A stretch of DNA of 64,000 nucleotides, from NCBI GenBank assembly GCA_014773175.1, contig VXCM01003196.1, positions 124,001-188,000 of the forward strand, in the 5' to 3' direction. The stretch is from Lucifuga dentata. Lineage: Eukaryota; Chordata; Actinopteri; Ophidiiformes; Bythitidae. Positions within the stretch are counted from its first letter, which is position 1; each line of letters starts with the position of its first letter. The notes below the pieces were generated by a model. The model was not told where the DNA came from and ran no database searches. It worked only from the letters and a program-made list of their open reading frames with translations. Positions 48,659-59,930 of the stretch are shown in pieces. The position numbers were made by a program, and so were the translations under genes.

Positions 48659-49240
48659 GCATGGAGGTCCAGTACCCCTGGAATGGCAGACTGGGGTGGT
48701 GGTCCCCATTTTTAAAAAGGGGGACCGGAGGGTGTGNACCCCTGGAATGGCAGACTGGGGTGGTGGTCCCCATTTTTAAAAAGGGGGACCGGAGGGTGTG
48801 TTCCAGCTATCGAGGGTTCACACTTCTCAGCCTACCTGGGAAAGCCTATGCAGGGGTGCTGGAAAGGAGACTTAGATCGATAGTCGAATCAGATCCAGGA
48901 GGAGCAATGCGGGTTTGGTTCCGTCCTGGTCATGGAACTGTGGACCAGCTTTTCACCGTTGCACGGATACTAGAGGGGGCTTGGGAGTATGCCCAACCAG
49001 TCTACATGTGTTTTGTGGATCTGTAAAAGGCCTATGACTGTGTCCCCCAAGGTGTCCTGTGGGGGGGTGCTGCGAGAGTATGGGGTACCGGGTTCATTGA
49101 CATGGGCTATCCGGTCCCTATACAATCAAAGCCAGAGCTGTGTCTGCATCCTCGGCACCAAATCAGACCTGTTTCTGGTGGGCTTTGGACTCCGCCAGGG
49201 CTGCCCCTTGTCAGCAATCCTGTTTGTGATCTTTATGGAC
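48659..49240 (+). pseudogene. Rex3 reverse transcriptase, N-terminal half (inverted segment), dead
   Basis: Contains TGVVVPIFKKGDRRV, YRGFTLLSLPGKAYAGVLER, FRPGHGTVDQLFTV, YMCFVDL followed by an in-frame TAA and KAYDCVPQ, and LRQGCPLSAILFVIFMD. These are RT fingers/palm motifs. There is at least one frameshift besides the stop. The first block appears twice because of a 63-bp false duplication around N at 48737. Confidence 0.88.
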
Positions 49241-52200
49241 AGTCTAAACAATGCTTTGCTCAATTTCTGCTGTAACCCTAAGTTGACACCAGTGCACTCA
49301 TTTGGTCTTGTGTGATTGACTACATGCCTGTGTGTGTGTATGTGTGTATGTATGAGGAGGAGAGGAAAAGGGCCGAAGGAAAAATAGTTCCAATTTTAAA
49401 CAATTATGTGCTCATTTCTTCAACTTTTCTCCATCATATACACATTAAATTGCACTCATGTAAGCATGAAATTACTAATTAAAACCATGATAGCTACTGT
49501 ACATGTTTTAATGTGAGCATCCATGTTCAAACTGTCACCATCTATTTATAATTGAAATGTTCGCAGGTTTGTATTGCACCTTCAGTGCAATAACATGACA
49601 GAGAAGGAGGGATAGAAAAAGACAGGAACAGAGGGAGAGAAGAATTTAAAGGCATGGAACTGCGGCGATGGAGGCAGAGTGATAACGGCGAAGGAGGTCA
49701 GTGGTTTTAATAATCACTTCTCCCTTAACGTGTTACGGATGAGCATAAGAGGGGCCGGGGTTAAGAGCAGAGGGGCTCTTCATTTGCATCTATCTCAAAT
49801 TAAATCACTGGTCAATTTTTGGGCAGAGTTGCAGAAAGTGCTATTCTCCCACCGAGGGAAGAGGTGACAAGACAACGACCGCTGTGCTCACTTCATTAAA
49901 ATTTCCATTTCTGCAACGGCAGGAGTCGCAATGAGCCGTGCTCCTTTGGATGACCGCAGAGTGAAACGTGTGTGGGTTTGCACGTGTGTGTTTGTGTGTA
50001 TTCGTGGCAGCATCAGTTGATAGTTTGAAAATGACTGAGCAGTGACCCAACAGGCTGCATGTGTGTGTGTGTGTGAGAGAGAGTGTGTAGGTGTATGCAC
50101 ACAGTGGGATGCCAAGTGTTTGACAAGCATGGATGGCTACGAATATGGACAAATTAATTATTTTTTATTTTTTCACTTCCTGTGCCACAGCAGTCAGGTA
50201 AATATCACCACTGTAAACACAGCGAGTCAATACAGCTGCTCACGTGTCAGGCTACTTTCCATCTCAATCTGTCAGTCGATTTCTCTCCGTCTTTACCTCC
50301 ATCCCTCTTTTCCTGTTTCCTTGTTTTCAAATCAGCATTGTCAAGGAGCTAGGAGAAAATTATATATTTTTAGACAGTTTTCTACCATTACCAGCCAAGC
50401 CAAGGCAATTAACCTGCTTCATATATTTCATCTGAGGCCATAAAAAAAAAAAAAAACNAAAAAAAAAAAAAAAACAAGTTAATACATCCCGAGCTGTGCT
50501 GAACTCACTTTATTAGTTGCACGCAAAGAGAGGAAACGGGAAAAAACACAACTCACACGTATTTTTATTACCTTCTCTATTCCAATTAGTGGCTGCCATC
50601 TTAAATCTTAACAGGTTCTGAAAAATATGGGCTGATTTACCTGTGCAAATGAGTGGAAAGCTGTAATAAAGCTGTCAACAGAAATGAAAGGCTTTAATGC
50701 AGGACATGGTTGCAAGCTTGATCATAGCCTACCAGGCGAAACAACAAAACAATGACATTCGCAAAACGACATTTGGACCGCAATGGAGTGGCAAGTAGCA
50801 CTGGACTTTAGCCAGGATTAGCATATATGCCGAGATGTATCTGGATTTATTGTTTGGATGCGGAATAAACTGCAGCCCATTTCCCATTCTGATGTATTTG
50901 TTCAAATGCTTGTTTGAAGTTCCTCCAGGGCAAAAAAGGAATAAAAGGAAAAGCAGTTGCACGAATTGCAGACATCACAATTAAGCTTCATTAGATGGCA
51001 TGTGGACCATAACTAATAACAGATTAAGATTTGCATACTTTGTATTGAATATGCGACTGTGATTGTAATAACTGAGATGCTAAACAATCATTTTAACAAT
51101 GAATTATGAAACCAGATAGATGATTAGTGTTTATCTATTAAATATTCTAGTTTTGTGTGTGTGTGTGTGTGTGTCTGTGTGTTTGTGTGTTAATGTACTT
51201 TTGTTGTGTCTGTGCACTTACATATATTTTGTATTTAAGGGGGATTTTGTTTCTTTCCTTCACAGTCTCTTTATTTTTCACCATAAAAACCTTGAGGAGG
51301 TCCGCTTCCCACTCTCCATAAACAAAATAGAATGATTTACCATTATATATATATATTACTTCATTCAGCAAACAGAGCCAATCATAGATGTTCAGAGAGA
51401 AAAATCATTTCATATTCAGAAACCAAATAACCTTTTTTCCATTCTGCCAAGGGGGGTAAATCCTTTTACTTTGGTCTGAAAAATTGAATTTATTGGAATA
51501 ACATGTTTGCTTTTAGCAGGATTTTTTTTTCATGTTTTTCTGCATGTGTGTGTGTGTTGTGCCCATGCATGCTGAGAATCTCTGCTTCAATAGATTTGCT
51601 GTCAGTGGGTGGCTCATATTGCTTTGACTTTATATTAGTGTTTGCACATTACGCCCACTCCCTTAAGGCAGAAATGTTAAGCTAAAAGTCATATGTAGCT
51701 TACAGTGTATCTACGCCTGCAAGACCTTTATAAATATGCATTCATGCAGATAGAAACACACCGAGGCAAGACTAGAAAGAGTAGAAACATAATAAGCATG
51801 AGGAAGGAACACATCACTCACACATATTTGTAATTATCTTTCCCATAGGTTGTGCTTCTCTGTAGGGAAACCTTAATTGCTTACTATTCTTCTTATGCTA
51901 ATCAGGCACAGCACATAACTTAATTGTTAATGTGAAAAATTTAAATGCCTGCATTTAAATAAGCCTAAGCAACACCCAGCTTCTTCCTATCTCCACCTGC
52001 TCAGTTTGCTCCAGCCAATTCCCAGAGACCATAGATAAGCACTGCATGGGAGATAAAACGTTCAGGAGAGATGGGAGGGTAAAATCTGCTGCTGTACACC
52101 GTGATGTGAAACAGCATGGCACAAAAACAATGCACGGTTAGCTGCATGGTTAAAAGTGTGGTGAGTTAGATCTCCAGAGAGGGAGAGGAAGGAAAGGAAA

Positions 52201-52380
52201 GGGAGAACGAGGAGGAAAAGTGGAAGCCGAGACGGCAGCGGCGTGAAAGCAGAAGGAGGTGTAGGGAAGTGAGTGAGCAAGCTGCTAAGGAGACAGGAGA
52301 GAATAATAAGAAGAAGTGAGAGAAATCGTAATGCACAGAATTAAAAAGAGAAAACAAGGTGAGAGAAAGTAAATTGGGGA

Positions 52381-52382
<2 letters not shown>

Positions 52383-52423
<41 letters not shown>

Positions 52424-52508
52424 NNNNNNNNNNNNNNNNNNNNNNNNNNNNNNNNNNNNNNNNNNNNNNNNNNNNNNNNNNNNNNNNNNNNNNNNNNNNN
52501 NNNNNNNN
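52383..52508. other. (GA)n array running into an 85-base assembly gap
   Basis: (GA)n at 52383-52423 followed by N at 52424-52508. The repeat probably caused the break. Confidence 0.95.
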
Positions 52509-52950
52509 ACCCCCCTCTCTTCCTCCCTCTTGGGGTATCCCATGCTTCCAGATAAGGGCTGCAGAAAGCAAGACAGAATCTGTGTATGTGTGTGTGTGTG
52601 TGTGTGTGTGCATGCTTGTGGGTCTTGTGGGTATACAGTTATACTGTATTTCTGCAGGTACTTGAGAATAAGTTGTGACTGTTGTTGGTGTGCATATACG
52701 CGTGTGTTTTTGTGTACGTGAATGTGTGTGTGTGTGTGTGTACACGGTATCTTTGCCCGTGGTATCGTGTTATAAAGGAAAAGGTACCGTGAGCTGATTT
52801 AACTCACTGGTTGATGACAGATTGCAAACTGTGATTGTTAGTTATATTAAAGCAGCGTAAGGGAAGGTGTGGTGCCCTACACCAGAATTTATCTCTATTG
52901 AGCAAGTAAAGGCTAAAGCAAAATACACTCATTGATGTTTACCCACATGG

Positions 52951-52952
52951 AT

Positions 52953-52993
<41 letters not shown>
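52951..52993. repeat. (CA)n microsatellite
   Basis: Perfect CA run of about 42 bp. Confidence 0.95.
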
Positions 52994-52996
<3 letters not shown>

Positions 52997-53028
52997 GACA
53001 TAATCTCACACTAAAGAAAGCATATTAA

Positions 53029-53537
53029 TGGAGCGTACCAGTGATCAACGTTGTTACTGACAGCCATTTCCCAAAATATGCAACTTTAGCAGTAATTTTT
53101 AGAATGTTTTTCCTACCTTCTAGACTGCCAGTTGGTTTCATGTCATTCCAGCATGCTATAAAAATGAACTTGAAACATGCGTGAGATAAATAATCCATCA
53201 CAGAGAACATTATGTCCGTTAGGTTTTGTTAAAATAACTATTTAACCAAATAACACGAAGCTACATGGAAGACGATATAATTCTCCGCCAGGAAATATAG
53301 TCCGAGGAAAAGATGGCTTTTACCGAGAAATTAAAATGAGCCTTCCTTCTGCAATTGTGCATAAGTATTAGAAGGCGAAACATTGAATTTTAAGGTGGGT
53401 GTATCACCTGAACTTTTGATTTTGAAAGATGAGGGAATTTGAAAAAATAACAGGAAAACTAAAATACAGTTTTGTGTTTTGTAAATTGGTTGTCAGTAAT
53501 GTAACATGACAAAACAAATGATCGCCGGTATGGCCCT
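53029..53537. mobile_element. MITE copy H (TTAA family)
   Basis: Flanked by TTAA (53025-53028 and 53538-53541). The left end is mutated (TGGAGCGTACCAGTGATC). The right end is ATCGCCGGTATGGCCCT. Same subfamily as copy B (TTTTACCGAGAAATTAAAAT, AAGGTGGGTGTATCACCTGA). Confidence 0.85.
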
Positions 53538-53541
53538 TTAA

Positions 53542-54435
53542 ATACTGAACAAATGACACCAAACCCTTCGTGGTTTCTGTCTCATACCCTCTTTCACTTT
53601 TTCTTCTAATCCTTTTACATCAGTTCCTATTCAAATGCCACAATACTGAAACAAAATATCCTCCCTGCACCGTCTTTAGCGTGCTGTCGCCTCACTCCAA
53701 AACCTCCCATCCCCACTATTTATCAGTGACAGTCCTGCTTCGTGGTGAAAGTACAACGCTGAATAAAAAAATGTCAAGTCTGCCTTGGCATTTTCTCCCC
53801 TTCACATTCTCCTTGCCAGGCTCATGTTCTGCTCTGCCATTTCAGTCCAAGCTGCTGACTTATAGCCCAGCCCACCGCTATCTTCCACATTGGCCAGGAA
53901 AGCAGATTACACAGAGAAAATGTCATAAACTCTACGGAGAGGAAGCACAGGTTGTCAATTATACATGTGCCACTCTGCCGTTATCTCTGCCTTGCTTTTT
54001 CTCCACCCACTCCAAGCGACTTGGCTAATGCTGGCCCACTCTCTTTCTCTCTCTCTCTCTCTCCTCCCCCATTCTCTATTTAACTCTCTCCATCTCTCTC
54101 TCTCTCTCTATGCCTGACATCAGTCTTTACTACCACAACCCCTCTTCCCATCCCACGTGGATCTTGGAGGAGAGAAAGTTGTCACAACTGAACCCAAAAT
54201 ATTCTGATAAGTTACACTCCAGCTCGACTGCAGCAGCAGGATGGGGAGTTGTGTTTGGAGGAGATGGAGGCGTGTAGCTGGACATGCAGATGGCTCCATG
54301 AATAAACCACTTCAGAGGGACCCAAAGTGATGGATGAAACAAGCGCAAAGACATGGCTGAGCTTCAGCTGAAAAGTTCGCTTCTCTGAGATTCTTCCTCG
54401 TGCCAAGCATGTCTGGAGTGTTTACTGCTTTATCT
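53542..54435. other. Spacer between MITE copies H and I
   Basis: CT-rich runs at about 54041-54110. A 152-codon open frame (53570-54028, plus) has no recognisable domain and is judged spurious. Confidence 0.45.
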
Positions 54436-54439
54436 TTAA

Positions 54440-54780
54440 AGGGGCATGCTGGCGATCATGCATGTTTGAGCTCAATGTGTGCAACTCACATACACGTTAC
54501 TGACAACCAATTTCCAAAACATAAAATCATATTTTAGTTTTCCTGTTATTTTTTCAAATCCCCTAATCTTTCAAAAAATCAAATGTTCAGGTGATACACC
54601 CACCATACAAATTCAACGTTTCGCCTTCTAACTTATGTACGATTATACATGATTATGTACACTTATGTACGATTGTAGAAGGGATGGTTTTAAGCTAAAA
54701 TACAGTTTTATGTTTTGGAAATTAGGTGTCAGTAATGTAACATGTTGGACTTAAAGCTGCAAAATTGCTGGTATGGTCCT
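54440..54780. mobile_element. MITE copy I (TTAA family, internally deleted, 341 bp)
   Basis: Perfect TTAA on both sides (54436-54439 and 54781-54784). It starts AGGGGCATGCTGGCGATC and ends TTGCTGGTATGGTCCT. The middle carries short repeats of TTATGTACGATT (about 54631-54680), and about 200 bp of the family sequence is missing. Confidence 0.85.
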
Positions 54781-54784
54781 TTAA

Positions 54785-56950
54785 CAAGAGCAAACAGGAA
54801 GAAGAAGCAGGTTGAAGTTTTCAACTGATGGACAGATTTGAGCTCACCAGTATGTCCCAGCTACATGGATTGCATTCATACCTGTTTTTTTGTGAACTGA
54901 GATCCAATCAAAATGTGAGACAGACCACATGTAGTCTGACAGGGTGAATTACGTTCTGATCGCTGCATTCTGCATATATTTACACCTTGCATTAATATGT
55001 GTTTTTTCTTAGCTGGATAACATATCTGGATATAGATCATATTTTAATAGAATGCGTAAATTGGGTCACAGTGTGAAAAAAATTACATTATGTCATTTTG
55101 TTCAACCTGTAGCATTAGAGACATTAGCAAAACAAAAAAGGGGGTCAGAGTTAATTTTATTTTATTGAAATAACATCAGGAACATGACCTTTTAGCTTTC
55201 TTTCAATAATTTCTGTTGTGCTAAATTGTCTCATCACACATAGTTAACACTGAATCCAAAGCTTTAGGGAGTTTTAGCTCCTCTGTTGAGTGTGGTTTCT
55301 TGCATTGTGCAGCTTCTCAGATGACTTTGTAAGGAGCCATTTGTGCTTTCGTATTCACTGATGCAGCTTTTGCAAAAAGACTTTTCTGTTCACGGTATTC
55401 ACAAAGGTTTTTGTGTGTGTCTGTGTGTGTGTGTGTGTGTGTAAAAACAAACTGGAGTGGTTTATTGAGGGCTATAATGTCTTCATGTATGCTGCCAGAG
55501 TTTTCAGAAGACGTGAGGATCTCTCCTATCTCACTAACATTGCTAACGTGAAAGCACTTTGTTTATTGCTACCATGTGAAACAAATTGATTCAACTTGAG
55601 TTCTACTTCATATTTCCCCCAGAAAATTTTCNCCCCCCACCCCAAGATGACAGCCAAGGAGGTGCACCACACAGTTTGAGAACCACTGCATTGGATACTA
55701 CCTTCACTGCTTATTGTAAATCTCTATTTTTCTTTTAAAATTTTTATAAGATTATTTAAGGCTGTTAATCCATTATCCATTAAGAAATGGATGGTCAGGT
55801 GGGGGTGTGCCTTACAGCTTGACAATCACGTCTGAATAAAGTTTTTTTTTTTTTAAATTAACAGGTAATGGTGAATATAAGAACAAAAAACAGGGTTAGA
55901 AAGCAGTGAATCAGAAGAAAGAGGCAGCTGAATAAGCAGCAGGAGACGTAAAAATGCAACCGAAGAAGCAAAAGGTGATACCAAAGAAGCAGCAGGTAGA
56001 GAAAAGGCAGCAAAAAAGGGAAAAATTGAGACAAACTGAGAAAGAAAAGACAGACAGAGAAACACAGAGGGGAAAAAAGGCTGAAAAATCAGAGAAACAG
56101 GAGCTGTCATGATCCCTCGTAATGAAAAACACTAAGTGCAGTAGATGATTATATTTTCATAATATTTGCTTATGTGCTACACATTTCTGACTGAAATAAC
56201 AACAAGCACAAACTTTATTTTCTTTCCCACCGCTACATAACAACGTTGGCATCCATTTAACTTTGCTCGCAGGCCTTTATTCTAACCTTGTCGACTATAC
56301 AGAAATGAAATTTACATTCTGAGTGAAAAAAAAGGAGGTGAACTGAAATTGTGATCTCATACTAATGATTCTTCTTCAAAAACACTTAACATGCAAATGA
56401 AATGAAACTACTTCATAACATACAGTAGCACTTTGTCTTTCTGAGGGTTTATCACATAGGTCTGGTGATTAGCTCTGAGCACTGAGCAGTCACTTCAAAC
56501 GTGTCTGGTAACGGCGTGATACGCTGAATGTGATAATGACTCTGACACAAATGCATGCTGATATATGGTGGGGAAGTGACAGAATATAAATATGTACATT
56601 TCTTTGTGACTGATGAAATGAGGAAAAAAAAAAAGATGAACATAGAAAATGTGCTAATGTCAACATACAGTGCCACGATGTAATGATAGTATTTAACATT
56701 TTCATTCTCAAATTCCATAGTATTTGATGCTAGTTTTCATATTCACAGTGGAAAAGTCTGATTTACATCATCGTGTGACTTAAATATATTTTTGTGAAAT
56801 CTGTAGAAATTAAATGATCTTAGGTGGGCTTGCAGCACTAAGCAATGTTGCACTTAGGCGGAAAATGACCCATAGGATTGTTTGTTAGGAATGTTTGAAT
56901 TTTTGATAGATCAAAAGACTTTGTTTGCCAAAAATACAATATCATATTAT
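54785..56950. other. Gene-poor region
   Basis: No coding exon recognised. It contains (TG)n at about 55416-55441, an N at 55632 in a C-run, and a purine-rich stretch (55900-56100) that yields meaningless Ser/Phe-rich minus-strand frames. Confidence 0.45.
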
Positions 56951-56954
56951 TATA

Positions 56955-57985
56955 TTTTCTGTCATATTTCTTCATTCACTAAGGATGGAGAGCTTTGTCT
57001 GTTTGTCAGCAGGATATCTCAAAAAGTAACAGATTTTCATGAAATTATGTGGGTAAAGGAAGATGTTATTAAATTTTATAAATCTGATCCAGATCACGAT
57101 CCAGATGTAGAATTTCATTCACATTTTTTAACTTTGAAAGATTTAGCATTGCAAAGCATTTCTTGACATTTATGACCATTTCTAGGCAAAAATTAGAAAA
57201 CTGAAACACCAGTCTTAATTATATGTATCTGATGTGACAGACTATCAACAGGTGCAATTTAGCCCATATCTACTGTAGATATGGCAGATTAAAATATATA
57301 ACAGGAGTCACATTTATGGCATCGCTGTACATTAACAAATGAAACATGCAGGTACCATCAGTGTGTGGCTAAGATGATGCTGATTCACAAGTACGAAAAG
57401 GTTTTGGCATATTTCCAAAAGTTGAAGGACCATACCACCAATTTTGCATGTTTGAGCCTAATATATTCAATTTTCATACACATAACGTTACTGACAATCA
57501 TTTCCCAAAGTATACCCTGGAACGGTGAATTAAACAATTTTTTTCCTACCTTCCAGACCTCCATTGGTTTCAGTTAATTCTGGTACGCTATTAAAATCAA
57601 CTTGTTGATACTTGAAACATTCTTGGGATAGGTAATCTATCATCATGAACAAGACATATATTCAGGTTTTTTTTTTTAGAAGTTACTTGTTTTTGAAATT
57701 ACAAAAAATTTAAACGACTGACTTCATAATACTGCGTAACTTTTAGCATTAAAAACATTGATTTTTAAGGTGGGTGTATCACTTGAATATTTGATTTTGA
57801 AAGACTAAGAGATTTTGCAAAATATCAGGAAAGCTGAAATACAGTTTTATCCTTTGGGAAGTGATTGTCAGTAATGTAACGTATGAAAATTTTTACATAT
57901 ACTCATGCTCAAATATACAACATGGCAGGTATGGTCCTTTAAGGATATAGATCTAAAAGAAGATGATGTCCACAATACAGCTGTA
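56955..57985 (+). repeat. 'GTCAGCAGGAT' dispersed repeat, copy b, split by MITE J
   Basis: Blocks in family order: GTTTGTCAGCAGGATATCTC, CAGATCACGATCCAGATG, AGGTGCAATTTAGCCCA, GTCACATTTATGGCATC. The repeat is then interrupted by MITE J and continues as GGATATAGATCTAAAAGAAG and ATGATGTCCACA, matching 42719-42750. Confidence 0.65.
57426..57938. mobile_element. MITE copy J (TTAA family), inserted in a dispersed repeat
   Basis: Left flank TTGA (57422-57425), right flank TTAA (57939-57942). It starts AGGACCATACCACCAATTTT and ends GGCAGGTATGGTCCT. Same subfamily as A and C. The homologous, uninterrupted site near 42710-42720 reads TTGT where this copy has its 4-bp flank. Confidence 0.85.
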
Positions 57986-59650
57986 CGATAAATTTGCATG
58001 ATCAGTCTTTTTTACGTGTCTAATTTCAAGGTAATGATAGCAAAAGTCTGAATTTTTACTGGCAAAAAAAGATGAGATTAGACCTTGGTTGAGATTTGTG
58101 CTGTAGTTTACATACATTTTGATTCATGACTTTCTGTGGGCAAAGAAGTGTCCAACCCCAAAAACATGGTTTAATTTGGGCAAAAAGAACAAATCTACAG
58201 CATCTCCAGAATTGGAACAGGATGAGCAGCCACACTTTGTGGTTTAAGATCAGAAGACAAATAAATAACCTAAGGACAATTTGGTTGATGTATTCACTAT
58301 TATCATATGGTTATTTAAGGTGAGAATGGAGGTCCTTACCTCAGAGATTCCATTTATTCCTGGTCAAAAATAAGCTATGGAGAAAATTTTGAGAATAAAA
58401 AAAAGCAATTAAATAAGAATAACTCATAATTTTATATGGGAAAGCAAAGTAGTTTCTGAATGAGGGAAATAGTCTTTGTTTTCCAGTTCTTTCTGTTTAG
58501 AGTGATCTACTTGTGACTGAGTAGCCAGGTCTTTTACTGTGCAGAATGTCTTTTTAAGACTCAGCGGCAAAGCAGAGCAAAGCGCAGAGGCTTAAATAGA
58601 ACTCCATTCATATAACAAATCAATCTTAGGGAACAGCCCAGCCTTTCTTCATTTCTTTGGCCTTTCATCTGTCTGCCCACTTAAAGCCACTTTTATTGAC
58701 CTCTGATTTTACATCTTAGTAGAGACGTATTTGATGGAAGGAGTTATTACTACTTGACTACCAGAGCAGGTGTGCAAATTAATAAAAGAAAGTAGATGGA
58801 GCAGATGATAACGATATATGGCACAAGGAGAAAGGGAAAATGGTAGAGAGATAAGTGGATTGACAAAAGCCTGCTCACTGTATGGAAGTCATCAGTGTGA
58901 GCCCTCTTTCTACTTACAGCACAGCGTGAGTGCACAATTCCAGCTGGAGTGATAGCAGGCAACTTTACATCATCATCCCTGAGCTCTGTCAGTTTGCTTT
59001 GTCCTATTCACGTTGCTTTTCCATCCCGTGCACCCCTCATGCATGTCACACCAGAACCAGTGTCGCTGACCTGTGTGTGCTCAGATTTAACACTGATATG
59101 GGCTCATGTTCTTTTAAGTGATGTGGAGCCAGAAACTGGAATAAGTTGCATTTAAACATCAAAAACTAATCGTTATAGCTTTAAACTGTGGCTTATGAGA
59201 AGTGTGGCTATGTAAACTCACTATAGTTGTCTTTCCATTTGTATTGCATTTGTTGATGAGCTAGTCTGCTCTTTATGTTGATAACTTGGACGTTTATTTT
59301 ATCTGGCGCGCTACCTAGCCACCTGACTACACCTTCTTGACTCGATACATATCAAGGACTACAATGGAATCAAGTCTTGGACTTTTTTGTGTGTCATCCT
59401 TGACATTTGAGATTTGTCTGTTTTTTTTTTTTTTTTNTTTTTTTTTTTTTTTATCTCATTGTCAAATTAAAAAAACAAACAAAAAAACAAACAAACCATG
59501 CACTAGTGATCCCAACGACCCAGGATTCCATGTGTCCACTCTCTCTCCTGTCCTGCACAAATATTAGAATTGCATATCATACAGATTTCTGTGCTTCATT
59601 CAGGGTTATTTTGAAACCTTTGTAATGCTTCAATGTGCAAAAAAATCACA
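57986..59650. other. Gene-poor region
   Basis: No coding exon recognised. T homopolymer with N at 59437. Otherwise AT-rich sequence without visible structure. Confidence 0.45.
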
Positions 59651-59654
59651 CTGC

Positions 59655-59930
59655 TCCACTTCTCGCCTCTGCTGCAGCGCTGCTGTGCACCCTGAGTGAA
59701 AACAGGTCATTTTAGGTACTGTTTCTTTAAGGTCTCCCTCCTTTAAAGCTAGCTCTGCTCTGATTGGCTAGCTGGTAACACAGGTGAAGTATGAAACACG
59801 ATGCTGGGCAAACAGTCTCTCACTAGTCATGTGCTTCATGTGTGTGTCAGGGCAGTTCAAGACCTCTGAGTTTCAAGTAGTGCAACTTTCACCACTGTAA
59901 TAATGAGAGAAACCAGCAAAAAGCACAGTA
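59655..59930. repeat. Unnamed dispersed repeat, copy 2
   Basis: Shares GAGTGAAAACAGG, CTCTGCTCTGATTGGCTAGC and CAGGGCAGTTCAAGACCT, in the same order and similar spacing, with 18345-18660. Confidence 0.6.

Larger units (their letters stand above)
47707..49240 (-). mobile_element. Rex3 (RTE-clade) retrotransposon, 5'-truncated with inverted 5' segment
   Basis: Flanked by a perfect 12-bp duplication AGTCTAAACAAT (47695-47706 and 49241-49252). The 3' segment, 48658 down to 47707 on the minus strand, ends in (GGAT)n-type repeats. The 5' segment, 48659-49240, is on the plus strand. It contains TGGCAGACTGGGGTGGTGGT and CAGGGCTGCCCCTTGTCAGC, which I recognise as the conserved sites used for Rex3 PCR. 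The two segments abut, and they were adjacent in the parent element: ...FVIFMD ends one and RISRRSQGLEGV begins the other. This is the expected product of twin priming. Two exact duplicates around Ns (47766-47890, 48674-48800) are assembly artefacts. The reading frames are broken. Confidence 0.92.
49253..53024. other. Gene-poor region
   Basis: No coding exon recognised. 49640-49930 and 50570-50710 have low repeat content and balanced composition, with motifs such as ATTTGCAT (octamer-like, 49781-49788). They are candidates for conserved noncoding DNA. Also present are an A-run with N at 50458, (TG)n at 51155-51190, (GA)n into an 85-N gap at 52383-52508, and (CA)n at 52951-52993. Confidence 0.4.

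Noticed and set aside
52166..52745. Long frames across 52.2-52.7 kb
   Set aside because: They run through the 85-N gap and (GA)n; artefacts.
53570..54028. 152-codon plus-strand open frame with a hydrophobic start
   Set aside because: No recognisable domain, odd composition and no splice or promoter context; it lies between two MITE copies. Most likely chance.
55853..56132. Minus-strand Ser/Phe-rich frames resembling membrane segments
   Set aside because: They arise from a purine-rich plus strand (AAG/GCA/GAA runs); not a protein signature.
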